This document shows, piece after piece, positions 36,462 through 47,490 of a stretch of 47,500 nucleotides of DNA. The notes beneath the pieces are model-generated. The model made no database searches and had not been told where the DNA came from. It saw nothing but the letters and a program-made list of their open reading frames with translations. The DNA comes from Symbiodinium natans. Lineage: Eukaryota > Sar > Dinophyceae > Suessiales > Symbiodiniaceae. The stretch covers positions 112,501-160,000 of the forward strand of contig CAJNDS010002851.1 in assembly GCA_905221605.1 (NCBI GenBank), written 5' to 3'. The translations under genes were made by a program, and so were the position numbers. Within the stretch, counting starts at the first letter, position 1. Every line of letters begins with the position of its first letter.

Positions 36462-38306
36462 TTAGCCCAACAGCGGCCTCTTGCAGCAGGCGTCCAGCGA
36501 GCGGTGCTCGGCATCGTCGCCGCCGCTGGGCGCGCCCCAGGACTCGAAGAACCATCCGCGGGGAGCGACCTGAAGAGGATGCCTTCCTGTATTCCCCCCC
36601 CCCACCACCCCCAAGTACCCGAAACCCGAAACCCCGAAAGCCTAGACCCTAAACCCTATCCCTAAACCCTAAACCATACAAAGACCTAAAGGGGCTGAGC
36701 GACTTTATGCAGGGGGAAGGGGTAGCTCGGGGCGTGCGTGCGTGCGTGCTTCATTCTTGTAATCTGGGGATGCTCGTACTCACATTCGTGCCGTGCGCAG
36801 GATCTTCTTCAGGGCTTCGTACTTCTGGTGGTAGCATCGGTACTTGCTTCCTTTGCGTGGGGCCTTGGGGTCACACAGGTTCTGACCCTTGAGGGCTGTA
36901 CGCATCATGAAAGTGTGAGATATTCGTAGGCGTAGAGTCTTGGGGCACAGAAGTCAGCTGAGTCTTTTGTGCAGCTATGGTGTGGCCTCCCCCCCCCACC
37001 CCAAACCAAAAACCTAAACCCCAAGCCCTACATGCTGCTTTCTCTATTACATTAAGGTCCGTAGTACCGAAATGGCTTCTACCTGGGCCTCACGTCCGCA
37101 CGTAGTAAATACTTGAAAGCACAAGTGGACCCTATTTGGGGTGTGGAGAACCTAATTGGGGGCATGTGCCATGACAAACCCCAACTTTTAGGGGCGCTTA
37201 CAGTGTTAGAGGGATTCCTTCCAGAGACTCTCTCGAGGTGCCTAAGGCTCACCATCGTGGCGTGTTTAGGCCTTATAGACTTTAGAGTGCTTCTAGCTCG
37301 ACCCTACACCTGCTTATACTTAATTCGCTCTATACAACTACTGTTGGCAGCATATCTGACCTGCCTGCACCACTGCGAGCATTCGCTGCGCAAACTCGCG
37401 GTACAGCCTTAGGGAGACTCATCGTAGCAGCGAGGGGGAGCATGCTGCTGATTGAAGCGTCGTGCGATTGCTCGAACGAAGCCTGCCTGACGCACACAGC
37501 CCCGAAGAGCCTAAATCATCCCCTAAACCCTAAACCCTAAACCCTAAACCCTAAACCCTAAACCCTAAACCCTAAACCCTAAACCCTGAACCCTGAACCC
37601 TGAACCCTGAACCCTGAAGAGCCTAAAGCATCCCTCCTCCTTCTTCTTCCTGTGCAAGATGCTCCGTCTCATCGACATCATCCAGCTTGCACTTGCCTTG
37701 GCCACAGCTAACCTACTTTTTCTCTTAAGACCCCCCCCCCCAAAAAAAAAAACATATTCTCTTCCTTACAAGGGCAATATAGGGACTGTTAGTTTGTGTT
37801 TTTTTGCTGGTTCTTAAGCAATTGGCAAATAGTAGTAACATGTCCTGTGAGATCACATTTTTCGAGAGCTTTCAGGTCTCCAAGGGCCGAGACGGGTTCG
37901 GGATGTTGGCTCAGCAGAGTTTAGGGTTTAGGGTTTAGGGTTTAGGGTTTAGGGTTTAGGGTATGAGGATTTGTTCCCTGTAATCCTCAGGGTCCATGTA
38001 CCTAAATAGGGAAGACTTGGACCTTAAAGTACCTCCTAGTCCTGTAGGGACTTTTGGGCCCAAGGATATAACATGGTACATGGACCCTTAGCGTAAGAAT
38101 AAGGGGCGATGCCTGCAAGGAAGATCAAACCCTAAACCCTAAACCCTAAACCCTACTGACGTCATCCGAGCTGCGCAGCTTGGCCAAACTCCAGCTGCTC
38201 ACCAGATGCAAGCCCTCGAGATCCTCACTAGGTTGGCTCTTTAAATCCCTCTGCAAAATCTACCCAAATAAGGTACTCTTAAATCCAATAAAGGTACATA
38301 CATACA

Positions 38307-38338
<32 letters not shown>

Positions 38339-41300
38339 AGTCTATATCTATATATATATATGTACATTAACATCCTACCTAGCTCAGCATCGGCGTGCAC
38401 GCGAAACACAACTCTGCTGCTGTTCTGTCGTCTGTCTCCTCAACACATCGCTGAGTAACCTCTTGGCGCTTCTTAACCTACCAAGGCGCGGACTACAACC
38501 AGCTGCATCCTGGCTAACTAAACCCGTAAAGCCCTAAAACCCTGAACCTCAGCTGGCTAGTTAACCACACAAGGCGTGACTATATATACATATATATATA
38601 TTAAGATGTTATATTATATTATATTATAATATATTATATTATATTATATTATATACGATATTATATGATATACAATATATTATATAATACTTTATATTAT
38701 ATGATAATATATATTATATAATATATGATATATGATATAGTGTATATTAAATACTATATATTATATACCATATATCATATACTACATATATATATATATA
38801 ATATTAAATATAAAATATTAAATATTAAATACTAAATATTATATATAATATTCTATATATATATATCAGTTCCTAGCCAGTCATGAGTTGAGCATCTTCT
38901 GACAGCATGGACGCCGCATCGAGAAGCACCTGCGCTCCGACCGGCCACTCCTCGTCGGGAATGTCCTGGGGCTGCTGGGGGGCAAAGGGTGGCTTGGGGT
39001 TAAGGGTTTAGGGTTTATAGGGTTTAGGGTTTAGGGTTTAGGGTTTAGGGCTTAGGGCTTAGGGCTTAGGGTTTAGGGTTTAGGGCTTAGGGTTTAAATG
39101 CATGCTTTGTTGGGGGTTTGGGGTCTAGGATTCCAAGTCGGGATTAGGGCTTGGCATTTATACACACCCTCGCAAGAATCAAAAGAGCAACAAGCAAAAA
39201 CCCGAGTCCCGAAACTCAGCTGAGGAACGGATTTTTCTTCAGGGTTCTCTTTCTACAGCGGCCAGCCCTTTTAAAGACTGGCCCCCCGGGGGGTTCTCAA
39301 TGGCAAGTGGACGTGGGTTTACAGGTCCAACAGTCGCACCAGGTAGGTTTTCAACTTCTTCCGGTCTTCGGAATCCCTAAACCCGAAACCCTAAAACGCT
39401 GCGGCTCAAGGCTTTCCAAGAATCCTTTCCAGGGTCCGCGGGGGCTTCCAGCATCGTGTTGCCGTCCGCTAGCCAGACGGGCAGTTCCTCGCTAGCGAGG
39501 TAACCGAATTCTTGATAGGGGCAGCCCGTTGGGTTGGATGTTTCAATAAACGAAACCCTAAACCCTAAACCCTAAAAGTGAACAATGGTACCATTGCGCT
39601 TGGGAGGTTCGCTGGCATCTGCGGAATAGTCACCTGCACAGAGGTTTCGGTGATTGGGCCCGCAGACGAAGTCGGCTAGTGTTTGGGAAACCCCAACCCT
39701 AAACCCTAAACCCTAAACCCTAAACCCTAAACCCTAAACCCCTAAACCCTAAACCCTAAACCGTATATCATCCTATAGACGTAAGGCCCCGTGTTGAACA
39801 TGTCCCAGCGTAGGCTTAGGGCAGACCAAGCCCTAGTCGCCCCAAGAGTTCTTGGGATTTTGGCCCACTCCCAAGGGCCTCAGGGTTTAGGGTTTAGGGT
39901 TTAGGGTTTAGGGTTTAGGGTTTAGGGTTTAGGGTTTAGGGTTTAGGGTTTAGGGCCGATATGCGCCCCAAGGGAAGATGGGCGTCTTTGTCAAGGAAAT
40001 CGCCCAGAAGTAAGAGCACTGCTACTTTCGCTTGATGGGATTTCGACTGCACCTGATAACCTAAACCCACAACCCCGAACCCACATTTTTTCTATAGTTG
40101 GGATGGCCTGCTACTGATTGTCGCTGCCGCCTCGGTTAATAGGGTCTTGGGACCCACGTCCCATTCTCTCGGTAAGCCCCTATAGGGTTACAGGCTTTAG
40201 GTCTTGCATACAGGATAGTCCAGAGTATATATATATATATGTATGGATATATCTCTCGTCCCCAAACCCTAGCCCTAACTGAGCATCTCCTTTGTGACGG
40301 CCAGGCTGCTTTTGTACAGCTCCTCTTGGTCTTCATCCACGTCTCCAGTCGGAAGTTGCAAGAAGCACGTGCATCGGTCCTTTCAGGTACATGGTTGAGG
40401 TGCTACTACCGTTACCCCACGAGAAGCCTCCATCCCCAGAATCCAACAGTCGGAAAAGCCCAGATACTTCGGAGTCACTGGACCTTCTTCTAAGGCAGGT
40501 GTAGTAAATGCGCGGGGTAATTTCGATGGACCCTTAAACACACCGGTCCTGGGTGAGGCCACCCTGACGCAAAGCTGCCAACAGGCCGTTCGCCCGTGCC
40601 GGCAGAACCCGCGGCACCGCCACACCCACGACCTGCGGATGCAGCCGATAACCCAAAAGCCCTGTTGGCCTGGGTAAGTCATGCCCGTCGCTACGATAAA
40701 TCCGTACCTGCCATACTGGCGATGTGTGAGGGCGCGTAACAGTCCCAGCCCTAAATCGTAGCTTCTTAAACCCGATACCCTACAAACCTGAGAACCCTAT
40801 GAACCCTAGATGAAACGCAAAAACCCTAGCTCCACCCTTTTTGAACTCCATACAAACCCCAACAACCGTACGAAGCCTACCTCTCCAGAGTGGGCCAAGC
40901 TGCGCACTTCAGGGACTGCGTCGCCTTGGCGACTTTCCGCAGCCAATCCTCATAGGCTTTGCCTTGGCGCTGTCAGGGGTGTCGAGAGTTTCGGGCTTGG
41001 GGATTTGGAATTGCGAGCTCATACAGTAGGGCTTTAAGTCGGGCTAGGAGCTTTGGTCTTTCTGGGATTTCAAGGGGATATCAGGGGGGCCGGGCTGGGG
41101 GTTTGGGGCTTTTTGGTGTTAACAATCAAACGCAGCAAGTTCCAGGTCAACCTATGCAATGGTCCCTTTGGGGTTCAATTCACCCTAACCCCAAAACCAT
41201 AAAGGCTTGTATTTAGGGCATCCACCCCCAAAAAAATATAGACATAGTCTTGGAGAATCCCCCACATGCGCAGCCTTGGTGCCCCGGCAAGATGTGCAGA

Positions 41301-44300
41301 CGCCCAAAACCCTCAACATGAAAACCCAAACGGGGGCTTACGAAGATAGGGGGACCCCTAAAGTAAACCCCAAAGAGTAGGATTCCCTCAATAAGGTACC
41401 CCAATTTCGAAACCACCAAAGAAAAGACCCTCAGACCTAACCCAAATTCGGGCCTGGGATGCCCCCTCTAATAGTACTATGAGCTGTAGCTCTTCCAATA
41501 TGTCTAGCACTCCTGAAGCCGCCGGAACCCCGGAAAACCTGAGAAAAGCCGAAGAAAACCTCGCAAGCCCCGCTAAACCCTATACTTTCCCTAAACCCTA
41601 AACCCTAAACCCTAAAAACCCAAACCCCAAACTGCTCTTCCTGAAGCCTCTGATGGCCAGATGGGGGGCCCGGAACTGCCGGCAACTCGAGGACCACCTT
41701 GCTGTAGGAATCAAGGCTTGGGCTTGAAGGGACAGGGTTTAGGGTTTAGGGTTTATAGGGTTTAGGGTTTAGGGTTTAGGGTTTAGGGTTTGGGGTTTGG
41801 GGTTTGGGGTTTAGGGTTTAGGGTTTAGGGTTTAGGGTGTAGGGTTTAGGGTTTAGCGTTTAGCGTTTAGGGTTTAGGGTTTAGGGTGAAGGGCTTAGGG
41901 TTTAAGTTTTAGGGTTTAGGGTTCAATCAGGGTGTAGTGCTTAGCGTCAGTCTCCTCACCTCGGCCCCAGACTCTGACCCCCGCAAACCCAAAACGCGCT
42001 TCTTTTGAATTTTGCCATTTGGAAGTTCAGGCCCCGCAAACTCTAAAAACTAAGCCCCCAACCCCAACCCCACGAACCCAAAGAAGGTTTTAGGGGGCGT
42101 ACCCTAAACCCTAAACTGGCCCAAACCCTAAACCCTAACCCCTTAACCCCAAACCCCAAACCCCAAACCCTAAACCCTAAACCCTAAACCCTAAACCCTG
42201 CGCGCCTGAAGCTCAAGTGCCTCGGCCTTGAGGAGCAGCTCACCAGCCGCAGAGTCCAAGGCCTCGTTGCAGCCGGACCAGTCCTTGCATGCTTCGCTTT
42301 CTTTGCTGATGGGTTTAGGGTTTAGGGTTTAGGGTTTAGGGTTTAGGGTTTAGGGTTTAGGGTTTAGGGTTTAGGGTTTAGGGTTTAGGGTTTAGGGTTT
42401 AGGGTTTTGAGTTTAGGGTTTTTGGGGTTTGGGGGTTTTGGGGTTTCTTTATACGGTGTTGAGAGGGTGTTGGGCTTTGCCCAGACGAGGCCACCTAATC
42501 CCTCCAAACCCTCTACAAAACCCTACAGCCCCACACCTAAACCCTAAATCCTAAACCCTAAACCCCAAACCCCAAACCCCAAACCCTAAACCCTAAACCC
42601 CCAAACCCTAAACCTAACCCTAAACCCTAAACCCGAAACCCTAAACCCTAACCCTAAACACACAAAACTCTGAACCCACAAAACCCTGAACCCTGAACCC
42701 TGAACCCTAAACCCTAAACCCTAAACCCCAAACCAAGAAAACCCTGAACCCTCGGCCACTGAAACTTTGTCGACATCGGCCCGAGCATCCGGAAGGACCA
42801 GCCGCACGGCGTTGAGCCCCGGCTCCTCTGGGGTAGGGTTTAGGGTTTAGGGTTTAGGGTTTAGGATTTAGGGTTTAGGGTTTGGGGTTTGGGGTTTGGG
42901 GTTTGGGGTTTGGGGTTTGGGGTTTGGGGTTTGGGGTTTGGGGCTTGGGGCTTGGGGCTTGGGGCTTGGGGCTTGGGGCTTGGGGCTTGGGGCTTTGAGT
43001 TCAGGGGTTGGGGGTGTCTAGATGGCTCTTTCAGGTGAGATTCTGCGCGCTTTGTTTGCTTGGGCTTGGCTGAGATTTTCGATGGATGCTTTGAGATTCT
43101 GCTTGGGCGTCGGGGGGCATCGGAGAGGGAGGGTTCGGGTTTAGCTTAGGGTTCGGGTTTTTTAGGGCTTCGGGTGTAAGGCTTAATGTCGTTGACCCTG
43201 TGACTAATTATAGCACTATCATTGAGTGTTGTTACAGCAAGATGACTGATGGTGGTGATCCTTCTCCTCCTGATCATCGCTATCATTACTATTCTCATCA
43301 TCGTTCTCTAGAGGTAACATTGCTACCGCTGATGCGATGATTCGTGTTACGACGGCGCACTGAGACCCGCAGGGTCGTAAATTCCTAACCCGGAACCCTA
43401 AACCCTGAACCCTAAACCCTGAACCCTAAACCCTACCCCCCGAACCCCAAAACGGCAGCCAAGGCTCGCCAAAAGCCCCTGGAACCTGCGCGATGGACTC
43501 GAGGATTGAAGGTAAGTTCTCCTTGGCTATGCGCTGTTCGGATCTAGGGGGGGTGTCTTTGGGTGAGTGGTGGATGGGCCAAAGGTTTCGAGTTTCGGGT
43601 TTTCGGGTTTTGGGGTTCGTCCCTGGTTCCCCCGCTCGGATGTCTAGACCACGAAGCCCTGATCCCTACACCCTGAGCCTAAATGTCAACCCGAAGCCCA
43701 AGACCAACAACCTGCCAACCTCAAGCGCAACCCGAGCTCACCTGAAATCAGCCCGTACACTAGCAGATCAACACCTCCCTCCCGCAAGGAACGAAGCTAG
43801 GGTTGCCAGTTGGGACCCTAACCCCCTGAACCCCAAACCCTAAACCCTACCTAAACCCCAAGCCCTAAACCCTAAACCCTAAACCCCAAGCCCTAAACCC
43901 TAAACCCTAAACCCCCAAAAAATCCTGCCGAGACTCACCAGAGGCCATGGACACGCGCACGCCCCGCAGCGGCTCCTTGGGGGAGAAGAGCTCGTAGAGC
44001 ACGCCAAGGATGCCTTGGGGAGGGTTTAGGGTTTAGGGTTTAGGGTTTAGGGTTTAGGGTTTAGGGTTTAGGGTTTAGGGTTTAGGGCTTGGGGTTTAGG
44101 GCTTAGGGTTTGGGGTTTAGGGGTTTAAGAGCTTAGCGTAGGATGCCTTGGGAGGTTTGGGGTTGTAGGTTTTGGGGTTTCAGGGTTTTAGGTTTTTTAA
44201 AAATAGTTTAGGGTTTAGGTTTGAGGGTTTAAACAGTAGTTTAGGGTTTAGGGTTTCGGTCTCAGAGTCTTAATAATAGCTTAGGGTGTGCAGAGTGTCG

Positions 44301-44374
44301 CTTTAGGGTTTAGGGACCTTCACTTGGGAAATTGGGCCAGGTTGTCTTAGCTCCAAAGCCTCGGAGCCAACCAG
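36462..44374 (-). CDS. many-exon gene or genes of unknown function
   Basis: Better exons, right to left: 44374-44324 (LVGSEALELRQPGPISQ), 44013-43939 (GVLYELFSPKEPLRGVRVSM, before GTGAGT), 43796-43742, about 43098-43030 (NLKASIENLSQAQANKARRI), 42827-42750 (NAVRLVLPDARADVDKVSVA), 42305-42197 (KESEACKDWSGCNEALDSAA), 41998-41960, 41512-41442 (VLDILEELQLIVLLEGASQA), 40969-40881 (AYEDWLRKVAKATQSLKCAA), 40632-40544 (VLPARANGLLAALRQGGLTQ), 40489-40416 (SDSEVSGLFRLLDSGDGGFS), 40379-40280 (DVDEDQEELYKSSLAVTKEM), 39675-39584, about 39556-39398, 39376-39323, 38974-38878, 38223-38157, 36863-36784 and 36569-36462. Most begin after AG|G or telomere-type TTTAG. Phases agree at 40632/40489 and some others, not everywhere. 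No domain recognised; more than one gene is possible. Confidence 0.4.
36784..36905 (-). CDS. basic exon, unknown (KYRCYHQKYEALKKIL)
   Basis: Reads RTALKGQNLCDPKAPRKGSK then YRCYHQKYEALKKILRTAR and ends AT|GTGAGT, the best donor consensus in the area. The core from 36863 is 26 codons plus 2 nt after CCCCAAG; the frame is open upstream to about 36905. Strongly basic and aromatic, so possibly nucleic-acid binding. The next piece to the left, 36569-36462, ends in a stop (CCKRPLLG) but is also open on the plus strand. Confidence 0.5.
37523..37618 (-). repeat. CCCTAAA array passing into CCCTGAA
   Basis: About eight CCCTAAA units followed without break by five CCCTGAA units. Confidence 0.85.
37990..38088. 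mobile_element. inverted-repeat element, family 6 copy a
   Basis: 99 bp, ends GGGTCCATGTACC and GGTACATGGACCC, with a second inner pair around AAAGTACCTCC. Flanked by telomere-type repeats on both sides. Confidence 0.7.
38290..38870. repeat. TACA microsatellite and AT-rich island
   Basis: 38293-38335 is (TACA)n of about 11 units. 38580-38868 is almost pure A/T (ATATT-type units). Unlike the GC-rich surroundings. A short minus-strand exon candidate (DVLRRQTTEQQQ) lies between them. Confidence 0.8.
39398..39675 (-). CDS. two longer exons, unknown
   Basis: 39675-39584 reads DFVCGPNHRNLCAGDYSADA then SEPPKRNGTI (30 codons) and ends ATT|GTTCAC. About 39556-39398 reads TSNPTGCPYQEFGYLASEEL then PVWLADGNTMLEAPADPGKD and SWKALSRS, entered through a TTTAG acceptor of a telomere-type repeat. 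Cys, Trp and Gly spacing suggests a folded, possibly secreted domain. No family recognised. Confidence 0.45.
39689..39957. repeat. opposed CCCTAAA and TTTAGGG arrays
   Basis: CCCTAAA at 39695-39762 and TTTAGGG at 39886-39954 face away from each other around 120 bases of unique DNA, in which the minus strand reads LRWDMFNTGPYVYR. Confidence 0.85.
40280..40632 (-). CDS. three exons with acidic helix
   Basis: 40632-40544 (VVGVAVPRVLPARANGLLAA) ends CG|GTGTGT. 40489-40416 completes the Arg codon and reads RSSDSEVSGLFRLLDSGDGG. 40379-40280 reads LQLPTGDVDEDQEELYKSSL. LLDSGDGG followed by DVDEDQEEL is vaguely reminiscent of an EF-hand loop, but positions do not fit a full EF-hand and I do not claim one. 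The first join is phase-perfect. Confidence 0.45.
41738..41930 (+). repeat. TTTAGGG array with TTTGGGG and TTTAGCG variants
   Basis: About 27 units, with short runs of identical variants. Confidence 0.85.
42309..42420 (+). repeat. TTTAGGG array after exon 42305-42197
   Basis: About 14 perfect units. The acceptor CATCAG of the minus exon ends immediately beside it. Confidence 0.9.
42535..42735 (-). repeat. mixed CCCTAAA/CCCCAAA/CCCTGAA array
   Basis: Runs of each variant alternate; next to the minus exon 42827-42750. Confidence 0.85.
42834..42995 (+). repeat. graded array TTTAGGG to TTTGGGG to CTTGGGG
   Basis: About six TTTAGGG units, then about nine TTTGGGG, then about eight CTTGGGG, each block uniform. 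Confidence 0.9.
44021..44130 (+). repeat. TTTAGGG array beside exon 44013-43939
   Basis: About ten perfect units, then degenerate ones, starting eight bases from the acceptor of the minus exon. Confidence 0.9.
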
Positions 44375-44606
44375 CTGTGTGCCCAGAACTCCAACCTAAA
44401 ATCACAACCTATGCCAAAAGTAGGTTGGGATCTGCAGCCAAACTCAAGCCGAAAACCCCAAAGAGAGTTTCAGGGTTTACCTGCCATTAATTGTAGTTGC
44501 ATTTTGGGTCACCTAGTTCACTGGTTGACATGATACAAGACAGAAAGTAGGTACGCAAAGAGAGGAAGTACAATTAAGGATCCAGGTGGGCCCTAAAAGC
44601 CTGTGC

Positions 44607-46995
44607 TCATAACCTTTGACGCTGGAACCATGGCGCAGCCCAGTTGCCTCGCATGTCCTCAACTGGATCATCCGACGAGCCCGGGTAATCCTTACCGAAG
44701 AGCTTCTCCTGAATTTGTCAGGAGTCGTTGCCGGTTGTGCTGAAACTGGGGTGTGAAGGTTTCGCAAGTCAGTATTACGGCGTGGGCTAGGGTTGCGGAT
44801 TTTAGAGCAGCTGCACTTGAAGGTACCTGGGTCTTTTGGCACTGCGGCAGCAAGAACAGAGCCCACTCGCCTCGTCCTCCTCATCTTCTTCCTCCTCCTC
44901 TTCGTCCTCGTCTTCATCTTCATCCTCCTCCCCATCCTCCTCCTTCTCTTCTTCTTCCTCCTCCTGTTCTTCCCGCTTAGCAGCCACTGTGTTGGCAACA
45001 TGCCTGGGCCACTGTTTGGGAGATGGCGTAAGAGAAAGAAATCCCGAGATGGCGTAAAAGAAAGAAATCCCATCATGGAAATAGATGGAAGGTTGTTCTG
45101 TCATGACCTAGGTGCCAGTTGACGGCCCAAATCAGCTCCACAATGCGCTTGTACAAAGCGTGGGCCAGTACAGCATGCATGTCTTCAAGCACTCGACTGG
45201 CCTTGGATGGAATGGATGAAGCAAATCCGGGTTTAGGTCAGCGAAGAATATCCACCCAGACCATGAAAAACACAAGAATCCCACAAAAATGCCCAATGCC
45301 CAAATCATCGGCACCACTTACCCCCCCCCCCCCCCCAAATTCCCCAAATCCAAACGAATAAAACAAAACAAAACACGAGTCTGATGGGAATCTCGCTGCC
45401 GATTCAAACTCCGTGTACGGCTCTTTAGCGGGCTCCAGCAGCTTGGCAAGGCTCTTGCCAGACTCTTCCTAGGTAGACCAGAAATATGGGAGCCTACGCA
45501 ATTCAATGGGTATTTTGGGCAGATTATTTTGAACTTGCCTAGAAAGATATAATACTTACAGCTGTACTTGGGCTCCGCTAGAAGCCATGCGTACGTACTT
45601 TTTGCAATGCTGTATTTCTCTAGATGGAAACCAGAAGTCGGAAAGGGACAATGGTACGACTGGGAATCCCAAGCTTCTTTGTAGATCCTCATAGCGGCGC
45701 AGTGGGTCGCGGCAGTTTTCGCCATCGTCAGCACGTTTGACCTGGGCTTTGGAATGAGGCGTTTTTCCGAAACGTATCGTCACCAGAACAAAAGACTGGT
45801 CACTACTATCTTGGCAGACGACCCTAAGACCTACACAAGCCCACGCCCAACAAAAACTGAAGCGCAAAAGATTCAAGAGCACCCAAGCCACACCACCTCT
45901 CCCCCCTCGCGGCCGCCCCGTGGTCCACTGGCCCAAGGCAAGGCCAGAGATTGCCACGCCTCTCGCGCCTCCGCTGCCAGCTTCTTGTGGTCTTGCCTCT
46001 GGCGCTGTTTAGAACCCACCAAAGGCCCTGAAAGCCCAAAACCCAAGAACCTCAAAAAGCCTCAACCCTCAAATGCCGACCACTGCAGGTCCCACCAATA
46101 CATTCTCATATAGGTCACAGTTGACCCCTACTTTAGCAGCAGAAAACTGAAAGAAACTCATCACCAGGATATATCGTAAATGCTTAAACCAAACCCTCCA
46201 CCCCCCCCCCCCCCCCCCGGCCCTCAGGCCCCATAAGCCCTACATACCGAAATCCGAAACCCTAAGCCTCCCATAAACCCCTGCAGACCCTATAAACCCG
46301 GAACCCTAGAAGCCCCATGAACCCGAAACCCCAAATCCTTCAAGCCCCAGACCCTAAATCCTGCTGAGCAGAGCCGCTTCCGCTTCGCGAAGTCTTCCCC
46401 GGCCTCTTGGAAGGCTGCCTCTTCAAGAGATTGTGGGTCTGGCTTGGTCGGGGGGTTTAGGGTTTAGGGTTTAGGGTTTAGGGTTTAGGGTTTAGGATTT
46501 AGGGTTCAGAGTTTGGGGGGGGGGGGGGGTGGGTGGTTCTTAATGGGCGTTTTGTCGCACATCCTCAACAACCAGCAGCCCTCCTAGCCCTCGCCTCCTC
46601 GGCTCGCAGCGCAGCGCCCCAGGCCGTGTGCCAGCCGAGCCGAAGGAGTGCGTGCGCAACCTCAGTGGTTTTCGTCGGCTACGTGGGCTGTCGTGTCTAG
46701 GGGATACCAGAGTTCAAGGTTTGAGTGCCCTGGGTGTTGAACTTAAGTTTAGGGTTTGGTTGTTGGGCAGTGTGGGTATTCTCAACTTCCAGAGTTACAG
46801 TGAAGATCATCTGGTTAGCTCTTGAGAATAGAGCCGTGTTTCCTAGAGCTGTGTGACCGGGACTTGGGGGCCCGGGAGCTTAGGATCTGCCAGCTGTTGC
46901 TTCTGCTTGCGCATCCCAGCCGCGTTAAACGGCATTGCCGAGAGGGCACCCTCCTCATCTTCCACGTAGACGTCGTGCTGCGGATAGGTCGTCAT
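44607..46995 (-). CDS. nine-exon gene of unknown function with acidic tract
   Basis: ATG at 46995 (MTTYPQHDVYVEDEEGALSA) ends exon 1 at CAA|GTCCCG (46864). Then 46660-46573 (VAHALLRLGWHTAWGAALRA), 46420-46365 (FQEAGEDFAKRKRLCS), 46004-45897 (RQRQDHKKLAAEAREAWQSL), 45741-45568 (DPLRRYEDLQRSLGFPVVPL then SLSDFWFPSREIQHCKKYVR), 45468-45377 (EESGKSLAKLLEPAKEPYTE), 45201-45116 (ASRVLEDMHAVLAHALYKRI), 45003-44827 (VANTVAAKREE, then an almost pure Glu/Asp run) and 44708-44607 (EKLFGKDYPGSSDDPVEDMR to a stop). Phases fit at nearly every join using GT and GC sites; the last two joins have alternatives. About 320 codons. Helical and charged, with a C-terminal acidic tract as in chaperone or chromatin proteins. 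No family recognised. Confidence 0.55.
44827..45003 (-). CDS. acidic Glu/Asp-tract exon
   Basis: The minus frame reads KREEQEEEEEEKEEDGEEDE and continues DEDEDEEEEEEDEEDEASG, then a short Cys patch (LCSCCRSAKRP) before AG|GTACCT. The underlying DNA is GAG/GAA/GAT trinucleotide-rich. A second minus frame reads as an Arg/Lys run and the plus strand as Ser or Leu runs. The acidic frame is chosen because it joins in phase to the exon at 45116 and is protein-like at both ends. Confidence 0.5.
45020..45071 (+). repeat. 26-bp tandem duplication
   Basis: GAGATGGCGTAAGAGAAAGA and its neighbour differ by one base (positions 45020-45045 and 45046-45071), in an intron of the 46995 gene. A similar about 25-bp duplication (AGAGCTGTCACCA core) is at 24660-24712. 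Confidence 0.85.
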
Positions 46996-47073
46996 GGCGG
47001 ACGGAGCGCGAAGTCACTGTAGGCGCAACTCAGTTCCCACTAAACCCTAAACCCTAAACCCTAAACCCTAAAC

Positions 47074-47148
47074 ATTCCTTGAACATAGTGCTTGACTAGA
47101 CAGGGCTAAATCTGAAGCCAGCGTAAGTCTCGCTTGAGTTCCTCGGAG
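47074..47148 (-). CDS. candidate exon right of 46995 gene
   Basis: 25 codons reading LRGTQARLTLASDLALSSQA, phase 0 at both ends, acceptor TGTGCAG, donor AAT|GTTTAG inside a CCCTAAA (minus TTTAGGG) array. It lies upstream of the ATG at 46995, so it belongs to another gene, to a 5' leader, or is chance. Confidence 0.3.
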
Positions 47149-47412
47149 CTGCACACTCAGCCTTCTACAAAGCACAAGGTTTCCTAAAGCCTCAGATTAC
47201 TAGTTCATGGCTGGGATTTTTATATTGCTTATTATTGATTTTAAGTACCCTTAAAAATGTAACACGATACTCCACAATGACAAGATTAGGGCTTAGGGTT
47301 TAGGCACGTTTTAGTGTTTCGGGGAAAGGTTTTGGGGACATTTTTGGGTTTAGGGCTACAGGGGTATGATCTGGGTCGCTGCTAAGGAACTCAAACTGCG
47401 ACACCATGAAGT

Positions 47413-47490
47413 GGGTTTAGGGTTTGGGGTTTGGGGTTTAGGGTTTAGGGTTTAGGGTTTAGGGTTTAGGGTTTAGGGTTTCATGAAGTG
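47413..47490 (+). repeat. TTTAGGG array near the window end
   Basis: About nine units with TTTGGGG at the start. Confidence 0.9.

Noticed and set aside
36339-36665. 108-codon plus-strand open frame starting in poly-G
   Set aside because: Begins in a homopolymer. The minus strand is also open and lies in a minus gene block; strand is left undecided but the plus ATG is not credible.
37113-37412. 99-codon plus-strand hydrophobic open frame
   Set aside because: Looks membrane-like, but lies in the minus block with no splice partners; the minus strand also has open segments with good splice sites.
45116-45201. Myosin-head similarity of VLAHALYKRIVELI
   Set aside because: The LAxxLYxxI pattern resembles part of a myosin motor, but no P-loop, switch or other motor motif is present in the gene.
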